Shown here: in pieces, positions 35,601-42,449 of the stretch
How positions within the stretch are numbered: the first letter of the stretch is position 1
Layout of the letters: each line of letters starts with the position of its first letter
From: Microbacterium sp.
Lineage (GTDB): Bacteria; Actinomycetota; Actinomycetes; Actinomycetales; Microbacteriaceae
DNA: 64,000 nucleotides
Assembly: GCF_017305435.1 (NCBI RefSeq)
Contig: NZ_JAFKIP010000002.1
Coordinates: forward strand, 248,001 to 312,000
Reading direction: 5' to 3'
The notes under the pieces: generated by a model
Database searches by the model: none
What the model saw: only the letters and a program-made list of their open reading frames with translations
What the model was told of the DNA's origin: nothing
Program-made: the position numbers and the translations under genes

Positions 35601-36105
35601 GCGGCCGTACCGGCAGACCCGGCTCGGCACGCTCTTCCACGCGTGGGTCGAGCGGCGTGCGGGGCTGCCGGGCGCGGGCGACACCCCCGATGCGGCGCTC
35701 TGGGAGCAGGACGAAGACGACGGAGACTCCGGCGCCGGCACTGTCGGCCCCGGGGACGCCGCCGCCTTGGCTGCCCTCCAGGAGCGGTTCCTCGCGTCGG
35801 AGTGGGCGCCGCTCCAGCCGATCGAGGTCGAGGTGGAGATCGACGTCGTCCTCGACGACCTGCTGCCGGACGGGCGGCCGCACATCGCGATCTGCAAACT
35901 CGACGCCGTGTACCGGCGCGGCGATCGCATCGAGATCGTCGACTGGAAGACCGGTCGCGCACCGCGGACAGCGGCCGAGCGCGACGAGCGGCTCCTGCAG
36001 CTGCGTCTCTACCGGCGCGCCTATCATGCGCGCAGCGGCATCCCGGAGTCCGACATCGACGTCGCTCTGTTCTACGTCGCCGACGACCTCATCATCCGCG
36101 ACTGA
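32674..36105 (+). CDS. adnB: AdnB-like UvrD/RecB-type motor-nuclease subunit
   Basis: A 1143-residue partner of the preceding subunit. The SF1 motor is intact: Walker A GAGSGKTE at residues 46-53, TFTRKAAGELAER, motif II LLDEYQDTS near residue 348, GDPHQSIYGWRGAS, motif V LTIHGSKGLEWD and motif VI VAVTRARDRL. The C-terminal nuclease has CKLDAVYRRGDRIEIVDWKT and LLQLRLYRRAY. In characterised AdnAB this subunit supplies the translocation motor, and the intact motifs fit that. The ATG at 32674 overlaps the adnA stop (ATGA), so both subunits are coupled. Confidence 0.87.
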   Translation: MTIAMPTRTPVLSPEAIAAALGQFPPTPEQAAVIAAPLAPALVVAGAGSGKTETMSGRVVWLVANGLVRRDEILGLTFTRKAAGELAERIQRRLDRLTEFESRGLLPDLEDLYRRGELEVFGRIERESGDPRRAAALRRATLDRLSVDKLARDAGAGVSASPPGAGADDARADALLERPTVATYNSFADQLVRENAVRIGRDPESVVLSESAAWLLMRRVVQNSDDPGLEEIDRRPSTIIDAALRFARDAVDNLADPDAVAAFAEGLREVLDRPSERGAGPLAPVRDAVAPVSWLPQLATLARAYDAEKRRRGLIDFSDQVAGALEVVRSHPSIAEELRVRYRVVLLDEYQDTSVVQSDLLATIFAGTAVMAVGDPHQSIYGWRGASAGNLGAFARAFARRDGNGADALRFSLLTSWRNSEQVLAAANAVLAPLANRTPVAVGALGARPHAPEGLVEVAYDGDVDAEAERVAQWFADLRAARAVPSPSTQSTRTPSPPMTGAILFRAKKHMLRFAEALGRRGIPHRILGLGGLLSTPEVVDVVATIRVLSDPRSGSALIRLLEGPRWAVGLPDLRALAALARRLGRSDTSLQALDADVVARLRRSGDESASLIDALDFIGRQSDDHGWLADITPSGRARLRDAAATFAALRRAAGLPIPELVRLIDTELRLDVELAANEARGPARVAGDQLRAFVDELQGFLATDDSGSLPALLAWLDRAERADEFAPRTEPPEDDVVQLLTIHGSKGLEWDAVAVVRAVHEELPAKPRDGLGWLRFGVLPYPFRGDRDWLPRLAWGAEDAPTQQALRSALEDFSAALKDRQLEEERRLAYVAVTRARDRLLVTGSAWSGTKTPRRPSPFLAEIAAAVGAELDVPVDAGDNPYLDARRLLSWPLDPLGARRAAVSAAAARVRAAQAATPASASREVTLLLAERAERDRRGAASRHGAPTRLAASRYKDFVADYDGAVAALALPLPERPYRQTRLGTLFHAWVERRAGLPGAGDTPDAALWEQDEDDGDSGAGTVGPGDAAALAALQERFLASEWAPLQPIEVEVEIDVVLDDLLPDGRPHIAICKLDAVYRRGDRIEIVDWKTGRAPRTAAERDERLLQLRLYRRAYHARSGIPESDIDVALFYVADDLIIRD

Positions 36106-36136
36106 GTGCGAGGAGGCTCGTGGCCCGTCGCGTGCG

Positions 36137-37450
36137 TCAGACGGTGCCGGTCCAGCGGCGCAACGCGTTGCGAGCGGCCTCGTCCGGGTCGTCGTCGGCG
36201 TCCGCCCCATCGCGCCGTCCGTCCGAGGCGTCCGTGCGCGCGGGGATGGCGTCGGCCTGAGTGTCGCCGTCGTCGGCGAGACGGTTCAGCGTCGGTCCCG
36301 TGTCCTCGACGGCGAGCCCCGTCCAGCCGGACAGCTCGATCGGAACCGTCGCATCGGCGCCCTGCTGCTCTGCGCCGCGCGCCTCGTCCTCGAGGAAGCT
36401 CGCGAGCGTCTCGGGATCGAACGTGTCGGTGTGCATCGAGGTGTCGACCGGGCCGCTGAGAGTCGACGGAACGCGCGAACTCGCGGCGATGGCCTCGTCG
36501 GCGCTCACGGAGCCGGGAATCACGGCCGGCTGGTCGCGCACGCTCTCATCGAGCGAAGAAAGCAGCGCGACGGCATCGGCGACGAGCTCGCGCGAACCGG
36601 TCTCGTGCGCGTGCACGAGCCATCTCGCGAACTCCAGCTCGGCGTGCAGGCGCGCGCGCTCGGCGAGCTGGGCGTCGGGGGCGCGGTGCGAGGCGCGGAC
36701 GTACGCCTCGACGATGTCACCCTGGGCCTCGGGCGCGGACGACGTCCAGCGGAGGTCGACCGCGGGGTCGCCGACGCCGACGCCGCCCCAGGAGAGCAGG
36801 CCCGTGACGACGGGGACGCCGTCCTCGTCGTCTTCGAAGACGAAGGATGCCGGGTCGACGCCGCCGAGGACGATCGTCGTCTCGAATCGCCACAGTGCGT
36901 CGCTCGCGAGCGCCGTGCTCCAGCGGCGCAGCAGTCCGAACGGGAGCTCGCCGGTGGCCTCGGCGCGGTCGAGCAGACGCTCGGCGTCGTCGCGCACCTG
37001 GGTCGCGGTGAGCATCGGCAGCCCCGCATCACGGACCACCGTGACCGGCAGATCATGCACTTGAGCGATGGCTTCGCCGAGTGCGGTCGCGATGCCGCGC
37101 CCCGCGGGCACGTGACCGGCATCGACGCGGTAGCCGGGCAGCAGGGTCTGTACGAGCGTGTGGCGTCCGTCGACGGACGTCTGTCCGAGCACATCCGGCG
37201 CGCCGAAGGGCAGCACCGCGCGGACGCCCGCCGTGAGTGCCGTGAGCGCGCGTGCCTCGGCACGCAGGTCGCGGTCGGCATCGTCATCCACGGGGACGCG
37301 CACGACGACGCGGCGGCCGTCCTCGAGCTCCGCGATCGCACTGTCGTAACGTCCCGACACGCCTTCGCTCAGAATCCCGACGCCCGTCACCACGACGCGG
37401 GGGAGGGCGGAGGTCACCGACGCGGCTAAAGTGAGAGGTGAGCGTGCCAT
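36137..37450 (-). CDS. Phosphotransferase-fold protein lacking catalytic residues (pseudokinase)
   Basis: A 437-residue protein with the aminoglycoside/macrolide phosphotransferase fold. The N-lobe segment GRYDSAIAELEDGRRVVVRV and the helix-C-like AEARAL are present, as is the family tail GVGVGDPAVDLRW (residues 222-235). The catalytic loop, normally HGDLHPGN, reads IVLGGVDPASFV (193-204), so the catalytic Asp and the Asn are Gly and Ser. The metal-binding Asp of the later IDW motif is Ser (LLSW, 218-221). It is therefore probably not an active kinase. An acidic, low-complexity tail fills residues 300-437. TACCCT lies 6 bases before the ATG. It is inserted between adnB and nudC on the opposite strand. 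Confidence 0.82.
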   Translation of the reverse strand: MARSPLTLAASVTSALPRVVVTGVGILSEGVSGRYDSAIAELEDGRRVVVRVPVDDDADRDLRAEARALTALTAGVRAVLPFGAPDVLGQTSVDGRHTLVQTLLPGYRVDAGHVPAGRGIATALGEAIAQVHDLPVTVVRDAGLPMLTATQVRDDAERLLDRAEATGELPFGLLRRWSTALASDALWRFETTIVLGGVDPASFVFEDDEDGVPVVTGLLSWGGVGVGDPAVDLRWTSSAPEAQGDIVEAYVRASHRAPDAQLAERARLHAELEFARWLVHAHETGSRELVADAVALLSSLDESVRDQPAVIPGSVSADEAIAASSRVPSTLSGPVDTSMHTDTFDPETLASFLEDEARGAEQQGADATVPIELSGWTGLAVEDTGPTLNRLADDGDTQADAIPARTDASDGRRDGADADDDPDEAARNALRRWTGTV

Positions 37451-37456
37451 GCCCCC

Positions 37457-37462
37457 AGGGTA
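37457..37462 (-). promoter_or_regulatory. Leaderless -10 (TACCCT) for the phosphotransferase-fold gene
   Basis: The hexamer lies 6 bases upstream of the ATG at 37450 on the minus strand. Confidence 0.5.
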
Positions 37463-37514
37463 GGTCTGCCGTGCCGCGTCCGCCCGCGCGCCACGCCCTG
37501 AAGAGAGGTCCCGG

Positions 37515-38435
37515 ATGCCCGGTGTCGACGCCCCGCCGCCCCCGCTGGCGCGCGCCGGGATCGACCGCGCCGCCGAGGAGCGCGACGCCCCCGACCTCGT
37601 CCGGACGCTGGCTGCCGACCCCACCACCCGCGTGATCGCGGTACACGGCGATCGCGCCCTCGTCGCGGCATCCGGCGCATCGCTCGTGCGCCTCGCGCCC
37701 TCCGCCGTCCCCGCGGACAGCCTGCAGGCGTTCCTCGGACGGGATGCCGATGGCGCCCCCGTGCTCTTGGCGGTGCTCACCGCAGAGATCGATGCATCGG
37801 TGCCGGATGCCGCGCACTGGGCGTCCCTGCGGGACGTGGGCGGCGCGATCGACGCGGTCGATGCGGGACTGTTCGTCGAAGCGGTCGCGCTCGGGCGCTG
37901 GATCGCGGACGCGCCGTTCTGCCCGGCGTGCGGCGCCCGTACGCAACTGCGGACGGCCGGCTGGGCGCGGCACTGCCCCGCGTGCGGCCGGGAGCACTTC
38001 CCGCGGACCGACCCGGCTGTCATCGTCGCGGTCCACGACGAGGCCGGCGAACGGCTGCTCCTCGGGAAGAACGCCCTGTGGGCCGATCGCAACATGTACT
38101 CGACCTTCGCGGGCTTCGTCGAGGCGGGCGAGTCGCTCGAGGCCGCGATCGTCCGCGAGATCCGGGAAGAGGCGGGCGTCGAGATCATCGCGAGCCGATA
38201 CCGCGGTTCGCAGGCGTGGCCCTACCCCCGCTCGCTCATGCTCGGTTTCCACTCCGTCGCCCAGCGGGGCGCGACGCCGCGCCCGGACGGCGTCGAGATC
38301 GTCGACGCGCGCTGGTTCACCCGACCGGAGCTCTGCGCGGCGCTCGCGAGCCCCGCCGAGGCGGGCTTCGCGCTGCCCGGCACGGCGTCGATCGCGCGGC
38401 GCCTCATCGAGGACTGGGTGGCGATGTCCGCGTGA
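37515..38435 (+). CDS. nudC: NADH pyrophosphatase NudC
   Basis: A 306-residue Nudix hydrolase that cleaves NAD(H) and can remove NAD caps from RNA. Zinc ligands are C136, C139, C154 and C157. The Nudix box GFVEAGESLEAAIVREIREE spans residues 200-219 and continues AGVE. The NADH-diphosphatase signature SQAWPYP (232-238) follows at the usual distance; the family form is SQPWPFP, so there are two substitutions. AGAGAGG precedes the ATG. The stop overlaps uvrD2 as GTGA, an operon also seen in mycobacteria. Confidence 0.94.
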   Translation: MPGVDAPPPPLARAGIDRAAEERDAPDLVRTLAADPTTRVIAVHGDRALVAASGASLVRLAPSAVPADSLQAFLGRDADGAPVLLAVLTAEIDASVPDAAHWASLRDVGGAIDAVDAGLFVEAVALGRWIADAPFCPACGARTQLRTAGWARHCPACGREHFPRTDPAVIVAVHDEAGERLLLGKNALWADRNMYSTFAGFVEAGESLEAAIVREIREEAGVEIIASRYRGSQAWPYPRSLMLGFHSVAQRGATPRPDGVEIVDARWFTRPELCAALASPAEAGFALPGTASIARRLIEDWVAMSA

Positions 38436-40156
38436 GCGGCGACGCCCTGGCCGATCTCGACGAGCAGCAGCGCGCCGCGGCATCCCTTCTGCGAGGGCCC
38501 GTCTGCGTGCTCGCCGGCGCCGGCACCGGCAAGACGCGCGTCATCACGCACCGCATCGCGCACGGGGTGGACACCGGCGCGTACTCGCCCGGCCGTGTCA
38601 TGGCCGTCACCTTCACGTCGAAGGCGGCCGGCGAGATGCGCGGGCGGCTGCGGGCGCTCGGCGTGGAAGGTGTGGCTGCGCGCACGTTCCACGCGACGGC
38701 GCTCGCCCAGCTGAACTTCTTCTGGCCGCAGCTGGCGGGAGACACGGCGCCCTCGATCATCGACAAGAAGGTGCGCGTGCTCGGGCAGGCTGCCGACGCG
38801 CTGCGCCTCCACCTCGATGCCGCGACGCTGCGCGATGTCGCGAGCCGCATCGAGTGGCGCAAGGTCGCGATGCGGACGATCGAGCAGGATGCCGCGTCGC
38901 ACCCGCAGGGTCTCGGCACACTGGATGCCGGAAAGCTCGCCGACCTCATGCGCGCGTACGAGAAGGTCAAGGACGAGCGACGCCAGCTCGACTTCGAGGA
39001 CGTGCTGCTCGCGTGCGCGGGCATGCTCGAGTCCGAGCCGCGTGTCGCGGCGGCCGTCCACGAGCAGTATCGCCACCTCACGGTGGACGAGTTCCAGGAC
39101 GTCTCGCCCGTGCAGCATCGTCTGATCGAGCTGTGGCTCGGTGGTCGCCACGACATCTGCGTCGTGGGCGATGCGAGCCAGACGATCTACTCGTTCGCCG
39201 GCGCCGACCCCCGCTACCTGGTCGACTTCGCACAGCGCCACGAGGACGCCCACGTCGTCCGGCTGGAGCACAACTACCGATCCGATCCGGCGATCCTCGA
39301 TGTCGCGAACGCGCTCATGCGGGGGCGGCCGGGCGCGCTCGCCCTCACCTCGACGCGCGCGGCGGGGCCGCAGCCGGTCGTCGCCGCCTACGAGGACGAC
39401 GCGGCCGAGGCCGCCGGCGTGGCGGCGGCGGTCGCGGCGCAGATGGCCGCGGGCACGTCGCCGCACGACATCGCCATCCTCTATCGTGCGAACGCGCAGT
39501 CGGCGTCGCTGCTGGCCGCGCTCGCGGCGCGGGGGATCCCCGCGACCGTTCTCGGCGGCAAGCGGTTCTTCGATCTGCCGGAGGTGCGCCAGGCGGTCAT
39601 GGCGCTGCGCGCGGCGACGGTCGCGCCGATCGAGACGTCGTTCCTCGCGACCGTGCGCGACATCCTGCGCGGCCTCGGACTCAGCGACGATCCGCCGCCC
39701 GCGGGAGGCGCACTGCGCGACGCGTGGGAGGCGCGCGCCGCCGTGCTGCGTCTGGCGGAGGAGGCGGCCGCCGGCACGACCCTCCGGGCGTTCACGGACG
39801 AGCTCATGGCGCGCGGCCGCGATCAGCACGAGCCGGCCCTGCGCACCGTCACCCTCGCGACCCTGCACGCGGCTAAGGGGCTCGAGTGGGATCACGTGCA
39901 CCTCATCGGGATGAGCGAGGGGCTCCTGCCGATCTCGTACGCGTCCGGGTTCGACGCGATCGACGAGGAACGCCGCCTCGCCTACGTCGGCGTCACGCGG
40001 GCCGCGCGATCGCTGTCGCTGTCGTGGGCGCGAAACGGGGGGACGCCGGAGCGGCCGCGTCCTCGGGAGCGGTCGCGATTCCTTCAGGAGATCGGCACAG
40101 ACACCGTGCGTGCGGCCGATGCACGTGCCACGTCCGCCGCGCGCTCGCGGCGCTGA
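38432..40156 (+). CDS. uvrD2: UvrD2-like SF1 DNA helicase
   Basis: A 574-residue ATP-dependent 3'-5' DNA helicase. Motifs: Walker A AGAGTGKTR at about residues 29-37, TFTSKAAGEMRGRL, motif II TVDEFQDVSP near 219, GDASQTIYSFAGA, motif IV LEHNYRSDP, motif V LHAAKGLEWDHV and motif VI YVGVTRAARSL. The protein ends soon after the helicase core (PRERSRFLQEIG), so the HRDC domain and tetracysteine motif of the mycobacterial protein (about 700 residues) are missing. It starts as GTG overlapping the nudC stop. Its last 164 bases overlap the convergent E1-like gene. Confidence 0.92.
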   Translation: MSGDALADLDEQQRAAASLLRGPVCVLAGAGTGKTRVITHRIAHGVDTGAYSPGRVMAVTFTSKAAGEMRGRLRALGVEGVAARTFHATALAQLNFFWPQLAGDTAPSIIDKKVRVLGQAADALRLHLDAATLRDVASRIEWRKVAMRTIEQDAASHPQGLGTLDAGKLADLMRAYEKVKDERRQLDFEDVLLACAGMLESEPRVAAAVHEQYRHLTVDEFQDVSPVQHRLIELWLGGRHDICVVGDASQTIYSFAGADPRYLVDFAQRHEDAHVVRLEHNYRSDPAILDVANALMRGRPGALALTSTRAAGPQPVVAAYEDDAAEAAGVAAAVAAQMAAGTSPHDIAILYRANAQSASLLAALAARGIPATVLGGKRFFDLPEVRQAVMALRAATVAPIETSFLATVRDILRGLGLSDDPPPAGGALRDAWEARAAVLRLAEEAAAGTTLRAFTDELMARGRDQHEPALRTVTLATLHAAKGLEWDHVHLIGMSEGLLPISYASGFDAIDEERRLAYVGVTRAARSLSLSWARNGGTPERPRPRERSRFLQEIGTDTVRAADARATSAARSRR

Positions 40157-40868
40157 TCGTCACCGACACGGTCGCGGACGGCGAGGACGTCGCGGCGCCG
40201 CGCAGCAGTCGCACGGCGAGGACGGCGGCCTCGATCACGAGCGCGGGGTCGGTGGGGGTGCGCTCGCGGCCGAGGAGCTGCGCGGCCAGGAGCGGCCAGT
40301 GCGGATCGCCGTCGGTCCGCTGCGTGTGCCGGCAGGTGAGGCACGCGGTGCGACCGGGGACGACGAGCGGGCCCACGGCGACACGGTCGCCGGCGAGTTC
40401 GATCGGCACGTGCGTGATGTCCGCGGCCATGAGCGCTGCGGCGCGGCGCGGATCGACGAGCCTGTCGGCGACGAGGATGAGCGGGCGCTTCGGGTCCGGG
40501 TCGTCCTGCGACCACCGGGTCGTGCGCGCCACCTCGATGCCCGCTGCCTGCCACGCGCTCGTGAGCGCCTTGGCCTCCGCGAAGCCGATGTCGGGCGGCA
40601 TCTCCACGTCGGCGTCGATCCGCTGCGCGGGAGCGGATGTCAACGCGCCGGCGATGTGCGCGACGAACGCCTCGGCGTCCACCCGGGACGCGCCGAGAGT
40701 CGCCGCGAGCGGCCCCAGCATCGCGTCGGGGATGCCGTCGGCGAGAGCATCGAGCAGTCCCTCCTGCCAGGGGGTGATCTCGTCGACGCGGACGGCGCCG
40801 TCCGCCCCGAGCTGGACGGAGGTGTCCGTACGCCACAGCGGCGGACGGGAGGGGGCGAGTCGCAGCAT
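39993..40868 (-). CDS. Orphan E1-like/TOMM cyclodehydratase-type protein
   Basis: A 291-residue protein resembling the ThiF-like precursor-binding proteins of azole-modified (TOMM) peptide clusters and mycobacterial Rv3196. The zinc-type motif PGRTACLTCRHTQRTDGDP (near residues 180-200), the segment LLAAQLLGRERTPTDPALVI and the final CLCRS are typical. The N-terminal half (EITPWQEGLLDALADGIPD) resembles the leader-binding region. No YcaO gene or small precursor is nearby. It follows the zincin-like gene by 55 bases on the same strand. The 3' end overlaps uvrD2 by 164 bases. The ATG at 40868 is preceded by CAGAAT with a 6-base gap, a weak -10 candidate. Confidence 0.72.
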   Translation of the reverse strand: MLRLAPSRPPLWRTDTSVQLGADGAVRVDEITPWQEGLLDALADGIPDAMLGPLAATLGASRVDAEAFVAHIAGALTSAPAQRIDADVEMPPDIGFAEAKALTSAWQAAGIEVARTTRWSQDDPDPKRPLILVADRLVDPRRAAALMAADITHVPIELAGDRVAVGPLVVPGRTACLTCRHTQRTDGDPHWPLLAAQLLGRERTPTDPALVIEAAVLAVRLLRGAATSSPSATVSVTISAASARRTWHVHRPHARCLCRSPEGIATAPEDAAAPASPRFAPTTATAIARPA

Positions 40869-40923
40869 GCGCCGATTCTGCTCGCCTCGCCGGCGCGTCG
40901 CGCCGACTGTCCACAGGCGCCGG

Positions 40924-42315
40924 TCAGACGGGCCGCGGATCCTCCGGCGCGGAGTCGTCGTCGCCTTCGCCCGCCTCCTGCGCGAGCAGTGCGTCGAGGG
41001 CGTCGTCGAACGCATCGCGCGGCGGTGCCTCGCCGGCCGCACGGGCCCGCAGCCGCGCCACGAGCGCCTGCGGGTCGTCGATGTCCTCCGGCGTCGGCAT
41101 GAGATCGGGGTAGTCCCACAGACTGTCGCGCTCGGCGGCGCCGACGGCATCCGTCACCGCCCGCCACATCGCCGCCGCTTCGCGCAGGCGCCGCGGGCGC
41201 AGCTCGAGCCCGACGAGTGAGGCCATCGCCTGCTCGGCCGGGCCGCCGACGGCGCGTCGCCGGCGCACCGCCTCGGCGATCTTCGCGGCTTCCGGAAGGC
41301 GCGCGGTCGCGTCGGCGGTCACGACGTCGACCCACCCCTCGATCGTCGCGAGGAGGTTCTCGAGACGTCCGAGCGCGGCATCCTGCGTCTCCGTGCGCTG
41401 CGGCAGGAGCGCTCCCGATTCGATGAGCCCGCGCAGCTCCTCGGGCTGCGACGGGTCGAATCGCGTCGCGAGGTCCTCGAGCGCCGACGTGTCGACGTGG
41501 ATGCCGCGGGCGAACTCCGTCACCTGCGAGATCACGTGCAGCCGCAGCCAGCGCGCATGGCGGAAGAGTCGCGCGTGCGCGAGTTCGCGCGTGGCGAGGT
41601 AGAGCGCGAGCTGATCGTCGGTGACGTCCAGGTCGCGCCCGAAGTCGGCGAAGTTCTGCGGCAGGATCGCCGCGACCCCGTCCGGCATCACGGGGATGCC
41701 GACGTCGCCGCCGGAGACCACCTCGAGCGAGAGCCGCCCGATCACCCCGCCGAGCTGGGCGGCGAACAGCGAGCCGCCGATGCGGCGCATGAACGCTCCG
41801 GCGCCCGCCACGAGCTGGCGCATCTCCTCGGGAGTCTGTTCGTCGATGGCCGAGGTGAGGGCGCTGGCGATCGAGTCGGCGACGGGCTCCGCGAGCTCCT
41901 GCCACACCGGCAGCGTCGCCTCGACCCACTGCCCCCGCGTCATCGCGACGGGAGGGGTCGCGAGCTCGGAGATCGTCGTCGCCTCGCTGAGCCAGAGCGT
42001 CGCCAGGGCGAAGGCCTGGTCGAACTCGGTGCGGTCCGTCGCCGAGATGCTGAGGCCGTCCTTGTTGGACAGGTGCAGCGCCTGCGTCTTGGCGGCGCCC
42101 CAGTCGATGCCGCCGGCATCCGAGCCCTGCGCGAATGCCGCCTGCATCTGGGCCATCAGCTGCTGCAGCATCGCGGGGTCGACGCCCATGCGGGAGAGGC
42201 CCTCGAGCTGGGCGGGGTCGATGCCGCCCGTGCCCGCGCCCCCGCCGAGGAGGTTCCGCAGCAGCTCCTGGAAGTCTTCCGGCTCGAAGCGGTCGGGCGT
42301 GTCGTCGTCAGCCAT
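40924..42315 (-). CDS. Zincin-like protein (DUF2342, putative metalloprotease)
   Basis: A 463-residue protein of the actinobacterial zincin_2/DUF2342 family, often annotated as a zinc-dependent metalloprotease. The N-terminal 60 residues are Gln/Gly/Met-rich. The core includes FGRDLDVTDDQLALYLATRE and LAHARLFRHARWLRLHVISQ, where RELAH replaces the HExxH motif, as I recall for this family. The long C-terminal helical part ends with an acidic tail. The function is unproven. It is divergent from the PDZ protease gene, sharing overlapping promoter hexamers, and precedes the E1-like gene. Confidence 0.85.
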   Translation of the reverse strand: MADDDTPDRFEPEDFQELLRNLLGGGAGTGGIDPAQLEGLSRMGVDPAMLQQLMAQMQAAFAQGSDAGGIDWGAAKTQALHLSNKDGLSISATDRTEFDQAFALATLWLSEATTISELATPPVAMTRGQWVEATLPVWQELAEPVADSIASALTSAIDEQTPEEMRQLVAGAGAFMRRIGGSLFAAQLGGVIGRLSLEVVSGGDVGIPVMPDGVAAILPQNFADFGRDLDVTDDQLALYLATRELAHARLFRHARWLRLHVISQVTEFARGIHVDTSALEDLATRFDPSQPEELRGLIESGALLPQRTETQDAALGRLENLLATIEGWVDVVTADATARLPEAAKIAEAVRRRRAVGGPAEQAMASLVGLELRPRRLREAAAMWRAVTDAVGAAERDSLWDYPDLMPTPEDIDDPQALVARLRARAAGEAPPRDAFDDALDALLAQEAGEGDDDSAPEDPRPV

Positions 42316-42351
42316 GTCAGGCGCCTTTCAGCAGGCTCGTCGGGTCCCGTT

Positions 42352-42360
42352 CTACGCTAG
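42352..42360. promoter_or_regulatory. Shared divergent -10 elements
   Basis: On the plus strand TACGCT (42353-42358) faces the PDZ protease gene; on the minus strand TAGCGT (42354-42359) faces the zincin-like gene. The two hexamers overlap by five bases, so polymerases cannot use both at once. Both genes have leaders with purine-rich ribosome sites (GGAAAGGG and GAAAGG). Confidence 0.5.
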
Positions 42361-42449
42361 TCGCACGGCATCCGCCGCGGCGCGATCCGCGCCTCCGGAC
42401 GAGGGCCGCGTGTACGCCGATCGCGAACGACCGGCCGGAAAGGGCTCGA

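Noticed and set aside
36137-37450. Macrolide or aminoglycoside resistance kinase
   Set aside because: The fold is right but the catalytic loop and metal-binding residues are replaced, so a resistance function is unlikely.
29519-40156. Anti-phage defence island built on UvrD-like helicases
   Set aside because: Gene order and domain content match the core AdnAB-NudC-UvrD2 repair region of actinobacteria, and no defence effector is present.
40924-42315. DUF2342 protein as a recently inactivated protease because RELAH replaces HExxH
   Set aside because: As far as I recall, this form is usual in the family, so it is not a sign of decay in this copy.
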